Part shown: positions 36,716-64,000 of the stretch, piece by piece
Numbering within the stretch: position 1 is the first letter of the stretch
Layout of the letters: each line of letters opens with the position of its first letter
From: Cristatella mucedo
Taxonomy: Eukaryota > Bryozoa > Phylactolaemata > Cristatellidae
Direction: 5' to 3'
NCBI GenBank assembly: GCA_009760855.2
Contig: WPIO01000019.1
Location: 3,919,501-3,983,500, forward strand
Length of the DNA stretch: 64,000 nucleotides
Translations under genes and position numbers: made by a program
Notes under the pieces: model-generated
Databases searched by the model: none
Told to the model about the DNA's origin: nothing
What the model saw: only the letters and a program-made list of their open reading frames with translations

Positions 36716-37500
36716 CCGACTTTGGCTCATTTTTCCCATCCTTCCTGAGCTGCTACTTCCATACTACTCACTACCATGACTGCCTCCTTGACTCAGCTAT
36801 GCGTCTCACTTTCTCTTTGTTGTGTGAGGTGAAGTCTTTTGGCTATCGTATGTGCAACGAAAGTCGGTGCCGCTTAAGCCTCGTTTAGACGGCAAGTCTT
36901 GTGTCCTACCCGCTTGCTACCATCTCCAGTCTTTGGTGTGTACGGCACCAATAGGGCAGGAGAGGTATAAGACTTTGTAGGGAAGACTTGACGAAGAATC
37001 AGCAGCCAAACCCAGCTCTACTTCTTCAGCCAAGACTCAAGCAAGACTTAGCAAGTGATCAATGTTTGGCGCCATTCAGGCCATGCCCACTGCATTGCTT
37101 TAAAAGGAATGGCAGACGACTTGACCGGTGAAATAACCGATGCGTTCCACGCAAGTCCCTATTTAGGTGACACTGAGCTCGGAGTTCAAAATCAGATTTA
37201 TAGAACGCGAGTGGTAAAGGCTATAGTGGAGTGGTTTTATTCTACCGGTATTTGTATTTGCCAAGCCTGGCCGTTGAGAAATGCTGTAGCTATCTCATGA
37301 ACCCTCAGTGGGCGGAACGAGTAGGAAGCAAGACTGCTGTTGAAACCTCCTACAAAAAGGAAGGCCGGCGTAAGACTCGAGTAGGTAGGAAGCAAGACTC
37401 ACCGTCTAACCAGGCTTTAGGCTTTGAGTGCACTATAGAAAACTCTCCTGCATAGCACTCACTCAAACCTTGTGGCTCTATGGAGTTACAGAAGGAGATA
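36716..37500 (+). mobile_element. LINE family-1 3' fragment split by a MITE
   Basis: The left half (36716-36876) reads CTGAGCTGCTACTTCCATAC and TCTCTTTGTTGTGTGAG. The right half (37417-37500) reads TGAGTGCACTATAGAAAACT and GAGTTACAGAAGGAGATAC. Joined, they follow the same order as the copies at 2760-2972 and 39900-40140; the sequence between is the inserted MITE. Confidence 0.8.
36877..37416. mobile_element. PIF/Harbinger-type MITE, 540 bp
   Basis: Terminal inverted repeats of about 35 bp: AGCCTCGTTTAGACGG and CAAGTCTTGTGTCCTACC on the left (36877-36911), and the complement of AGCCTGGTTAGACGG and TGAGTCTTGCTTCCTACC on the right (37382-37416), with a few mismatches and one gap. The flanking TTA at 36874-36876 and 37417-37419 is a 3-bp duplication, the type made by PIF/Harbinger transposases. 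There is no coding sequence, so it is non-autonomous. Confidence 0.8.
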
Positions 37501-37578
37501 CAAATGTAAAGCGCCCAGAGAGAGATTACGTTCTCTGAGGGCGCTTTATCAAGTGCATTATTATTATTATTATTATAC
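37500..37578 (+). mobile_element. LINE family-2 3' tail fragment
   Basis: CAAATGTAAAGCGCCCAGAG, then AGAGATTACG, TCTGAGGGCGCTTTATCAAG and (TTA)n. It is fused directly to the end of the family-1 fragment at 37500. Confidence 0.75.
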
Positions 37579-37621
37579 AGTAAATTACATAATCCACCGA
37601 TAAGGTTTGCACCCACTATAT

Positions 37622-37770
37622 GACCCACGTCGCCTTCTATACGACCCACTCAGGTCGTCAGTTGAGTCCTGCAGCAGGCAATACAATTTTTTATTGCCTG
37701 CTACAGGCAAGGTGAATCTGTTGAGGCTGTTTTGTTGCTTTAGAAATAAGGCTGTCATAAGTAAGCTGCC
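37622..37770 (+). mobile_element. tRNA-headed SINE B copy, diverged
   Basis: Contains CAGGTCGTCAGTTGAGTCCT, TTTATTGCCTGCTACAGG and a changed 3' body (GTTGAGGCTGTTTTG, AATAAGGCTGTCATAAG). Confidence 0.5.
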
Positions 37771-37856
37771 CAACTATTTTTTTTTTTTACTTTATTGCAA
37801 ATGCCTGTAGTCAGTCACCTTATGGACTTAGTGTACTAGTGTGATACATGCAGCTG

Positions 37857-37982
37857 TGGAATGGCCCAGGGATAAGTTGCTCTCCTTTGACGACCAGGGC
37901 CGTTGGCTCGAGCCCTGTGGCATGTGTAAAGCACCTGGATAGAGATGAAGTTCTCTTAGGGCACTATGCAAATGAATTATAT
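37857..37982 (+). mobile_element. SINE A copy (tRNA head plus LINE family-2 tail)
   Basis: The head AATGGCCCAGGGATAAGTTG and GGCTCGAGCCCTGTGG is followed by TGTAAAGCACCTGGATAGAG and TCTCTTAGGGCACTATGCAA, closely similar to the LINE family-2 3' end (TGTAAAGCGCCTAGA, then TCTGAGGGCGCTTTATCAAG). Confidence 0.7.
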
Positions 37983-37984
37983 AT

Positions 37985-39860
37985 TTTTTACGCGGTGGGC
38001 TCCTGATGTAAGGCCCTAGCTCCCGTGGAAGTTGTGCGTGCGAGCGTGCGTGTGTCTGTTCACAGAGGTGGCACACGACGATGTGTGTGCATATGGGGGG
38101 GAGAGGGGAGACATTAGATGAAGCATGCTGTCATGTGCATGCAGTTAAGATTCTTTGCCCACGTGATTGTTTCCCGTGCTTGTAACATTCGGCCTGCATC
38201 CTAAGTCCTTGGGTTTTGTTTGCATCCACATGTCGGCAGCAGTGGTTGCTCCCACTCTCTGTTCCCTGTTCCCATCTGTTCCCTCTCTGTTCTTCTCCCA
38301 CTCTCTCTCACTCTCTGTCCCACTCTCTCACTCCCACACTCTCTCAATCTCTGCTGCTGCTGCTACTGCTGCCACCGTAGCAATCATCCAGCTACCTACT
38401 GCCCGTCTTCTTTGCCCCACGAGACCTGCCTTCCGTGACTGCCCTCCCCCATCTGCATAATGCCCGAGCCAACTGAGATGTGCTCTGGTGTAGATGTGCC
38501 ATCGATCTGGCTCATGCCTTGTGTAATTCTGGCTGCTCATGGATTGGCTGGATTGGCTGGAGCAGCTCTATTATGCTTGACCTCATCATCCTTCGAGATC
38601 ACAAATGGCTTGCCTGGCAATCCTGCCGAGTCGTGCAAGGTGTGTGCAGTGGTTCCTCATTTGGAAGCAGCTGATCAGGTGGGCTGTGGGTAGTACCACT
38701 GTGCTGAGACCGGAGGCCAATGGGTCTGAACTCCTGAAACGCGTGGCAGCAGCAGGCTAGTTTTGTGCTTTGCCTTGGCATGCAGCCGCCTCTTTTACTT
38801 TGCTCCTCTCTACTCTTGCTTAAATACGAGCAAGTCAAATAGCGTTTGTTGTTGTAGCTATTATTAATACTACTACTGTGACATGTAGCCGGCCTTTCTT
38901 AGTTGCTCCGGCAGCTACTGCTGTTACTAATGCCTTTTGTCTCCCCTAGCGTCAGCAGCGTTGGTCACACTGGTCACTGTCGGTTTGCGCAGCCCTGGCT
39001 ACTTGCTCAACTAGTGTTTGCTTGATGCACGGTCCTGTGCTTTTGATAATCACGGGACAGTGCCTGCAGGCAGCAGCTGCAGGAGTGGCCCCAGAGTCCT
39101 TTAAACACGAGACTGTGGGGTGTAGCCTGCATGGCTCGATTCATTCCACTTCCTCCCTCCTTGAGTATCGTGCAGGGCTTGTTGCAGGGCTGCAGCAAGT
39201 GATCATGTTATTTTTGTAGCAGAGTTACTCGTGCTTTTTTCCTTACCCTGTTTTACTGAAAATCGTAAATCGGTTCTGACTAACTGAACCCTTGCTCGAT
39301 CGTAAGGACATCTTGCCACCTGCACTTTATTCGGTGGGTTTTTCGGCCATGTATTCTGCAAAGTATGCGATCAAAGATCCCCCAAGGGCTAGACCAATTT
39401 TTCCTGGCCTCGCAACAAGCTGCAGACCCAAGCGGCTAGCTGAGCTTTAGCCCGATTGCGATTCCCTTCTCTTCACTTCGTCAGTGTCAGCTGCCAGGCA
39501 AGATCTGTCGCCGTGGATGCCGGCTGCTCGTTCGATTGTGCCAATGCCTTCACTGCAACTGAGCCAGACAGTGCATCTGGATGGATGGCACTTGGTATCT
39601 GAAGGAGGCAGCGGCAGGAAACTGGGCTTTGCCTGACGAGACACTTCACCTTATTAGCAGAATCACGCTGCAATCCCCCTTTCCCCATCCCCCTCCTGCA
39701 TGCAGCCAGCAGCCCCGCTGACCACTTGTTGGAGCATTGTGTCATCAGGCATCGTGTCCGAGTTACCGAGTGGCTGCAGCCATATTCGTGAGTCGCTGAC
39801 GTTAGCTGCGCAATGGGCAGGTCGAATCTAGGCTTGCCCGATAGACTATTAGAAGGCTTG
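37985..39860. other. Unassigned intergenic DNA
   Basis: No gene was recognised. Short CT-rich runs lie near 38300-38350 and (CTG)n near 38351-38370. Confidence 0.5.
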
Positions 39861-39867
39861 AGGCTGC

Positions 39868-40155
39868 ATTTCTTACGCAACGACAACTACTCTCCTACTG
39901 CCGACTATGGCTCATCCTTTCCAGCGGTCCTGAGCTGCTACTTCCATGCTACTCACTACCTCAACTGCTCTCCTGACTCTGCTATGCTTCCCACTTTCTC
40001 TTTGTTACGTGAGACGAAGTCTGTTGGCTACCGAATGCGTACCGAAAGCCGCTCAGGCTGTGAGTGAGCTATACAAAACTCTCCTGCGTAACACCCACAT
40101 GGTCTATATGACTTTGTGGAGTTACAGACGGAGATACATTACATTGCATATCTCC
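39868..40155 (+). mobile_element. LINE family-1 3' end, 5'-truncated
   Basis: From CATTTCTTACGCAACGACAA through TACTCTCCTACTGCCGACTA and CTGTTGGCTACCGAATGCGT to GAGTTACAGACGGAGATAC and an ATTACATT tail. It is nearly identical to the copies at 2700-2972 and 41995-42300. Confidence 0.85.
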
Positions 40156-40159
40156 TTTT

Positions 40160-40995
40160 GCATATGCCACCCTAAATGTTGGTGCGCTTTTGACCGGTGT
40201 GTCCAGTCACTGGCGATCGGTTATTTAGATTTCTGCAGGCCTCAGTAAGAGGCATCGAAGCTTGCCTTTGGCTTGTGGTCTTTGCACTTTGACCCTATTG
40301 CCGGCTTACTGAGCAAGTGGTAGTTTAGTCATTTAGCCGAACCAGCTCTTGGTCGTGTCTAGCTGGCTGGACACCCTGCGGGTTAGCCACGAGCTGGGCC
40401 AGTTCGACTGGCTGAGGGACCTGGCGGCTGCTGGTTTCGGCAGTCGTCATCAGCCGCCTCTGCCAGAGGCCACGAACGTGGGCCAGTCTTGCCCACGTGC
40501 TGCGTGTGTCTCGATGCCTCGCTAGCGCGCCGTCTCACAACTCGCGTGCCTCAGCCCGGCGGAGAGGCCAATGCAAATTGATCTTCGATGTGTGCGTGCT
40601 CGTTTACGCGCTCTCTCTCACTAGCGTCGTGCAGCGCAGTCTTTGCCTCGACTGAGACGTGAATTACTGCGTTGCTCGTGCGTGCTTTTTATGCAAACCA
40701 CTGCAAGTGCCAGCGACCATTGATAGGTTGGCAAACAAGCTGCAGCTGTGAAGATCATTGTTTGTGTTCGCAGGCCGTGCTGGGGCGCCCGAGCGCGAAG
40801 CCGAGCAGTGGCTGCATCAAGCGCGCTGCCTCGAGGCCTTGCCGAGCCTTCGAGCGCCCGGCCCGCCTGGTGCTGCCGCTACGGTCCCGTCAGCATTGCT
40901 TTTCAGTTTTATCATCTGTCGTTCGATCAATTTACTTCCGGTAGGCCCAGCAGCATGGGCGGTCATGCGCTCTTGGAAGGAATGACGTAGCAAGC
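40160..40995. other. GC-rich stretch ahead of the candidate MAST start exon
   Basis: No protein family or repeat was recognised. If the exon at 40996 is the true start, the promoter and 5' UTR should be here. No TATA box or initiator stood out. Confidence 0.4.
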
Positions 40996-41238
40996 ATGGC
41001 TGCTACCACGAGTGAGGATGGTGGCAGCGCCCTGGAGCGGCATCTCCGGGCCCACGGCCTGGAGAGTTGCTTCCCCTTCTTCCCACCCGATATGCCGTTG
41101 AAAGCTTTTGCTCAACTCACGGACGACTTAATGAGAGACAAGTATGGAATCAAGTGCCCCACAACGCGAGTGAGCCTTCTGCGCCTCAAGCAGCATCGCT
41201 GCAACAGCAGCAGTGGCAGCGACTGCCGCCTAATTGCT
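40996..41238 (+). CDS. Candidate start exon with SAM-like fold, possibly of MAST
   Basis: ATG at 40996 has a strong context (A at -3, G at +4). The open frame encodes 81 residues and meets a good donor (GTAAGT) at 41239 in phase 0. Residues 12-66 (ALERHLRAHGLESCFPFF, MPLKAFAQLTDDLMRDKYGI, then RVSLLRLKQH) have the hydrophobic pattern of a SAM domain: a helix with HGLE, LTDDL, YGI, then R-LL-L at the end. The phase-0 end fits the phase-0 start of the first sure MAST exon at 45672, but a SAM domain is not known to me in MAST kinases. It could be a separate gene or an alternative first exon. In phase 0 the nearest downstream acceptor (41329) would give a stop after seven residues. Confidence 0.45.
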
Positions 41239-41592
41239 GTAAGTTGTGTGCGATTGTTTCGTTTTATTCGCTGTTACGTAGTTTCCCTTTTAGAACGTGT
41301 CCACTCACCATTTTGCTGTTTGCTTGCAGCATCGCTTCAGAATTCACCCTTGAATTTAGTTTTCGCTCCTCCTGGCTTACTGAATCCGCAAGCTCTGCTG
41401 GTGAACCCGGTTCAGGTAGCTAAATAAGGTGGATGAGATACTGTTAAGTGGGGAACCCCCTAGATTACTTGACCACAGCTACTCGAACGGTGTTTTGCAT
41501 TAAGTTCTGCCCTAGCAGCCGGATAGCTACTTCTTGACAGACTTTTGCTATTGTGACCGGTGTTTTCCGGTGCTTGGATAAGTGGTATTACA

Positions 41593-41750
41593 TGTAGCAG
41601 GAGGTAAGGTGCTCGCTCTGCATAACCCGGGGCGTGGGTTGGATTCCTGCAGTGGGCGATCCTTTGTTGTCCACTTCAAGTGGTGGTGATAGCCGTTAAC
41701 GCTCTTCTGCTCATATACAAATGAGGCTGTTAAAATTTAGTCATTGGCTA
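41593..41750 (+). mobile_element. tRNA-headed SINE B copy
   Basis: TAGCAGGAGGTAAGGTGCTC, CGTGGGTTGGATTCCTGC, GGTGGTGATAGCCGTTAACG, CTCTTCTGCTCATATACAAA and TGAGGCTGTTAAAATTTAG form a full-length, mildly diverged copy. Confidence 0.7.
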
Positions 41751-41994
41751 GACATGGTCTACAATTCTGCTGGCATGCATGAAGTTGTGCTAGCACGGGA
41801 GTATTACGATGGTACAATCCTCGACTCTTGTCAGCTATTGCTGCTTCAACTCGTGCTGCCGCCGCCGCTGTCTTCTGCTTGTACTGATGGACGGTGACAT
41901 GCATACTGGAGCATATAGGTGAGCTATATTTTGCCCGTGTACTGGTTCAAGAGAACATAAACACACAATAGCGCCAACTCATTGTATGTATCCT

Positions 41995-44400
41995 TTTGTA
42001 TGTAATGTAATGTATCTCCGTCTGTAACTCCACAAAGTCATAAAGACCATGTGGGTGTTACGCAGGAGAGTTTTGTATAGCCCACTCACAGCCTAAGTGG
42101 CTTTCGGTACGCATTCGGTAGCCAACAGACTTCGTCTCACGCAACAAAGAGAAAGTGGGAAGCATAGCAGAGTCAGGAGAGCAGTTGAGGTAGTGAGTAG
42201 CATAGAAGCAGCAGCTCAGGACCGCTGACAAAGATGTGCCATAGTCGGCAGTAGGAGAGTAGTTGTCGTGGCGTAAGAATTGTGGGAGCGAGTTCCACAG
42301 TCTAGGACCTGCAGAGCTAAAGCTTCTGTCGCCAACTGTCTTTAAGCGGAGGAATGGGACAGCTAATTTATTGTCCACACAGGACCTCAGGGCACGAACA
42401 GGCTGAAACTGATGCAGCAGTTCAGCTAGGTATGTATCCCTATGAAGTCAAATTGGCATACGAAGAACTGCCAAGTACTATGCGGACAAGCCGAAATAAA
42501 GATTGGAATGGGTCGTCGTATCCTTGTCTGAGTAGACCCTAATTTGAGTAATGTTCTTCGAAAAGTAGGCCGACTTTATCGTGGAGACAATGTGCGTATC
42601 ATGTGGCAAGTCGTTTTGGAACAGCACACCCAGATTACGTGCAGACGTCACAGAAATAATGCTAGATGTCTAATATTGAGGGGGTCCTCCAACTTTAATG
42701 TGGCAACAGGCTTACCGATACCTATTATGTTGTTTTATCGTCGTCAAGCTTCAAGAAAATTTATTGGTTATTCGTGTGCGAATGTCGTCGATGCAGGCTG
42801 CAAGGGAGATGTGTAGGTTGCATAGTAAGGCTAAGATAGAGCAAAGGATAGGTAGTTGAAAGCCAAGATTGTTGTTTCGTGATTAAATCTGCGTAAAGCA
42901 CGAGTATAGACAGTGAAAAGATATGATTCTTAGGCTGGAACCCTATTTTAAGAACTCCCGGGATAACCTATTCTATTGCTGTTTACTCAATTCGGATGAG
43001 CCCTGAGGTAGGATCAAACCCATTTTAGCTATATGTCAGTGATCAGTCAGTCATGAGATGCTTCAGAAGGATCTGGTGGTAAATCGTGTCAGATCCCGCT
43101 GAGAGATCTATGCATGCTGCCGCTAACCACACTTGCATGCTGACCCTGTGCATGTCACCCCTAACCATGTTATTCATGTTGTTCATCAAACATGATAATA
43201 TTCACCATTCAATCGGGTTTCCCTTTCAGCAAATGTAAAGTGCCTAGAAAGAGATTGAGTTCTCTGAGGGTGCTTAATCAAGTATATTATTATTTAGACG
43301 AACTAGCTGAGAGCCTTACCGTGATCAGTGTTGTACAGAAGGTCATTGTGTAGCTGCAGCAGAGCAGTTTCTGTGGTGGTTAGCTCTAAATTTCGATTGG
43401 AGGATCCGATAAACTGACGTAATTGTTCAGCTGCAGGGCTACTAGTCGGTCAAGTGTCTTGGATAAGAATGGCAGACGGAAGGTTGAACAAAAGTTACTT
43501 AGGTTCTCATGATCTAGGGTCGGCTTTTTAATAAGTGATCAGACTACAGCTATTTTTTAGAGGGGCAGTGACTTCACAGTGAGTAAGAGACATATTGCGT
43601 ATTTGCAATATTTCTTATGGTGGGTAGCAGCAGATCTAGGCATCTCAGAAGGAAAACTGTTGGGATAATGTCACGTGGATGTGTGGTCTTTTAGCTTGGG
43701 AGACAAAATTAGCTCTGAATTCAATAGAGACTCGTATGAAGTAAGATAGAGGGGGAGAGGGGAGAGATAGAGAGAAAGAAAGAGGGAGGGAGGGAGGGAG
43801 AGCTGAGTCGTGAGGGGCAGTCAGGCAGGGATGCAGTCAGGAGATGGAATACCTCATCTGTTCTATCGTACGTACACAGAATTTGTCAAAACACTGCTAA
43901 ATCGCCATTGGGGTCACTGGACAGCATAAGTGCTCGTGGGCAGTTAAGATGCTCAATAGTGGTCACTTTTGGGTCATTGATATGTGATTTGACTATTTCT
44001 GTACAAAATTTAGACTTGGCCACTGCCAAAACGGATTTTTACGATCAGTTGTAATTTAGGATACCGAGAGAGAGACATAGGTTCCACAGAGAATTAAATC
44101 GGCCTATGATCAGATTTGCAAAAAGGGGCGCTGATGGGATCGATAGGGTACACTCGCGAGAGAAAATTTGGTCTAAGCTGTGGTTTTGTGTATGTGTGTG
44201 GCTTTAACATGAGCACAGAGACAGAAAGATGCAGACAGCGGCGCCATGTTGGCACACATCAGATCAGATGGGCTATCAACGGGACTATTGAAATCAGCCA
44301 GAGTGAGAGTAGGGTGACTCGTAGTGCAATGAACTGAAGGGAAGGAAGAAGGACCAGAAATAAAGCTGAGTGTGAGCACCTTGGTGTGCAATAAATTACT
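41995..44400 (-). mobile_element. Long L2/CR1-like LINE (family 1), endonuclease to 3' end, decayed
   Basis: On the - strand, from the 5' side: an endonuclease remnant with LADFNSPVDSPSDL (DFN motif) and HVKATHIH near 44190-44330; a segment AKSKFCTEIVKSHINDPKV near 43990; LLRCLDLLLPTIRNIAN; then RT N-terminal LPFLSKTLDRLVALQLNN and TETALLQLHNDLLYNTDHGK near 43300-43480; DLSAGSDTIYHQILLKHL near 43070-43120; FLKLDDDKTT near 42760; and the C-terminus VDNKLAVPFLRLKTVGDRSF, SAGPRLWNSLPQFL at 42280-42378. It ends with the complement of GAGTTACAGACGGAGATAC at about 42011. Stops and frameshifts are frequent, so it is inactive. A family-2 tail interrupts it. Confidence 0.8.
43105..43300 (+). mobile_element. 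LINE family-2 3' end inserted in the family-1 LINE
   Basis: CATGCTGCCGCTAACCACAC, CATGTCACCCCTAACCATGT, AATGTAAAGTGCCTAGAAAG and GTATATTATTATT, on the strand opposite to the surrounding LINE. The RT reading resumes on the other side, so this copy arrived second. Confidence 0.75.
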
Positions 44401-45671
44401 GCCGACACTGGCAACCTACTGGTAGCTGGTCAGACAATCGAGAGATTCAAAAGACTATTTATTCGGAGCCGAGAGAGGCTTGGAGGAGTTGAAATGGGTG
44501 AAGCGACAGCAGCTACTCTACTACTACCAGGATCCTACAATCTCGGTAGTATGAAAAAAGCAGCACCCTTCCGGGTAGGTGCTTCGGTGATAGGCAAGCA
44601 GTTCGTCGACTTCAGCCAGGTCTCAGTGACAGCGAACGCGTCTAAAGCACAAGAGCGGACTCGAGCATCTGGCTATGAACAACTAGCGGTTTATTGCACA
44701 AAGGGAAGGCATCGCAGAAGCACAAGTACGTAGCAGTCGCATAGGTTAACCTTGGCTTTATCACTTCTACGTTTGAGAGACAAAGGTACATAATAAGAGG
44801 AAAGCTTGCCTCTTTCTGTCGGTGACTCAGCATCAGCCGATGAAAGCGAAAAGGTACAGGCTGGCTGGCTGCGGCCACGGGCGGCTTGAATGGCCAACCA
44901 GCCAACCAGCTCTGCACACGTGAGAGAGACGAACCTTCTTAGAATGGGAGGCACTTGGCGACGAATGCACCAGTGCAAGAAATCCCTAGCAAATCCGTTG
45001 GCATAGGCTGACCCCGCGGAGGACGGTTGCAGCCTACGCTCAGCAAGATTAACGGTAGTCCTAATGAGAGAGCATGTTGACTAGTTTAAAAAGCTAACCG
45101 GCGTTCTAACGGGAGATTGTGGTAAGTGGTTAGTTGTTGTTAGTAACAAGTATACAAAAGTTAGTTTGGCGCCGGCAGAAGTGTCCAGATTGAGCTTCGA
45201 CTAGTTGCTTGCAGCCATTGACTAGTTCATTTAGCCAGTGATTTTGCGAGATGCCAGTGAGTGGCTCGATTTGATTGGCTTGTCGATTTGCTGCAGCCGA
45301 CTGGCTTTTGGTGAGGCCAGCGATTTCGCTCATGGTTCTAGTGGATCTTGGTGCCAGCTAACTGTAAGAGGCACTTAATTCTGAGTGCCTCCTTGGCACA
45401 CTCACTCCAGCTAGTCTGCCGAGCAAACCGTGTTGTCAGTTGCTGGCTCGCTGCCGGAGTCGACCGTGTCGCGTCGACTGCTCACGAACGCTCGCGTCTG
45501 CACAATTCGTGAGCTGCTGCCTCGGTTGATGGCCTATGCACTCAAACTCGGCCTCTAGTCTAGCGTCTCGCCCGGTTTTTGCTCGCGCGCGCGAGAGCCG
45601 TCGGCGCTGGCGGCCGGCGTGGCGCGTTCGTTGCTGCTCGACGCGGCGCCCGATGCCCGTCTTCGCTACAG
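44400..45671. other. Unassigned DNA upstream of the first sure MAST exon
   Basis: No repeat or exon was recognised. It becomes CpG-rich after about 45430. MAST 5' UTR or intron is likely here. Confidence 0.4.
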
Positions 45672-63215
<17,544 letters not shown>

Positions 63216-64000
63216 GTAGGCAACCGACGTACGCTCTCCTTCTGCTGCGCCCTCCTCCTTCCCCTTCCTCCTTCGGCGGAGTTCGTCCCATTCTCCCCAG
63301 TACCTGCCCGCCCGCCTGCCACCGTGCTTTTGGACTTTGCAGCGCTTGCCTCCCCTGACTTGGCAATGAATAGAGTCCGTTCGCTCGTGATGGATTCTTA
63401 AAGTGACGCCGAATCGCGCGTGCTCTCACACGCTTTTGCCCTGCTTGCCTGCTTTCATCGGTGCTAACGACGACGAATCGGAGCCCCTCCCTCCCTCCCT
63501 CCCCCCCCCCTAGGCGCCTGCTGCTACTTGCTAGTCGCGCCAGTTGCGGTCTGTCTGTCTGCAGAGCAGGGCCTCTCTTCGAGGGGTCGTTGACACGGCA
63601 CCTAGGAGCTCTCGGCTGTCTGCTGCCTTGGCTGCTGGTGTGCACCTCTCAAAAACGTCGAACTGTAGCGTCGTTGAGCGGTCATTGAATGCCAATCGTT
63701 GAACGTGGCGACTTTCGTTTGTGTGCGCACACCTGCGTCCTTGTGCATGAACGTGCTCGTCAGTTTGCCTGCGTCGGTGAGCTCACCGAGGCATGGGATG
63801 GGAGGCGAGCCTGCGTCGTTCCTTGTCAGCACTTGCTGCTGCCCGAACGCAGGAGCAGGTGCCAGCTCGCTTGCTTGGCGCCGAGAGAAGCTGAATGAAT
63901 GGAAAAGAACGAGAGAAGCTGAATGAAAAAAAATCTTCTAGCGCCGAGTCGGCGGGAGCAGTATCGCGAGCGGCGTGCTTCACCATTGAGCTGGGAGGCC
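63216..64000. other. Start of next MAST intron, to window edge
   Basis: C-rich runs near 63485-63510. No continuation of the kinase domain was found, so the next exon lies beyond 64000. Confidence 0.6.

Noticed and set aside
41330-41417. Possible second exon (NLVFAPPGLLNPQALLVNP) after the SAM-like exon
   Set aside because: The attractive frame does not match the phase-0 end of 40996-41238. In phase 0 it stops after seven residues.

Overview
The window is intron-rich metazoan nuclear DNA. Coding exons are short, have GT-AG borders and keep consistent phase, and they are separated by introns full of microsatellites and old transposon copies. The phylum cannot be fixed from the sequence. The two recognisable genes, a spliceosomal cyclophilin (PPWD1) and a MAST-family AGC kinase, together with the L2/CR1-like LINEs, tRNA-headed SINEs, a hAT element and long dinucleotide arrays, suggest an invertebrate animal. 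There are no bacterial-type operons, CRISPR arrays or rRNA genes.

Region 1 (1-18,200, + strand) holds the 3' part of PPWD1. Nine exons between 4785 and 17181 encode 416 residues: the last part of the WD40 propeller, a linker and a complete C-terminal cyclophilin domain. The exons for the N-terminal WD40 blades were not found in 1-4784 and probably lie to the left of the window. Introns contain LINE fragments and long GT, TA and CT arrays.

Region 2 (18,200-41,000) is repeat-rich DNA without a convincing host gene. It holds MITE-like sequences with PIF/Harbinger-type ends, a possible Mutator-like transposase relic on the - strand (20.6-21.5 kb), and an apparently intact hAT transposon at 21701-24907 (15-bp perfect inverted termini, 8-bp target duplication, 640-residue uninterrupted transposase). 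It also has two LINE families, tRNA-derived SINEs, long GA and CT arrays at 31.7 and 35.1 kb, and a CpG-dense block between them.

Region 3 (41,000-64,000, + strand) holds the 5' and middle part of a MAST (microtubule-associated Ser/Thr kinase) gene. Sixteen phase-compatible exons from 45672 to 63215 encode about 789 residues: a Ser-rich N-terminus, the conserved RRWSLASL region, the DUF1908 pre-kinase domain, and the kinase domain to just beyond the APE motif and the following helix. The remainder (end of kinase, PDZ) lies past the right edge. A possible start exon with a SAM-like fold is at 40996-41238. An unusually complete but decayed LINE lies on the opposite strand at 41995-44400.

PPWD1 and MAST are transcribed in the same direction about 24-28 kb apart and have no direct functional link. 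In human, PPWD1 and MAST4 both lie in 5q12.3, so the pairing may be a remnant of ancestral linkage.
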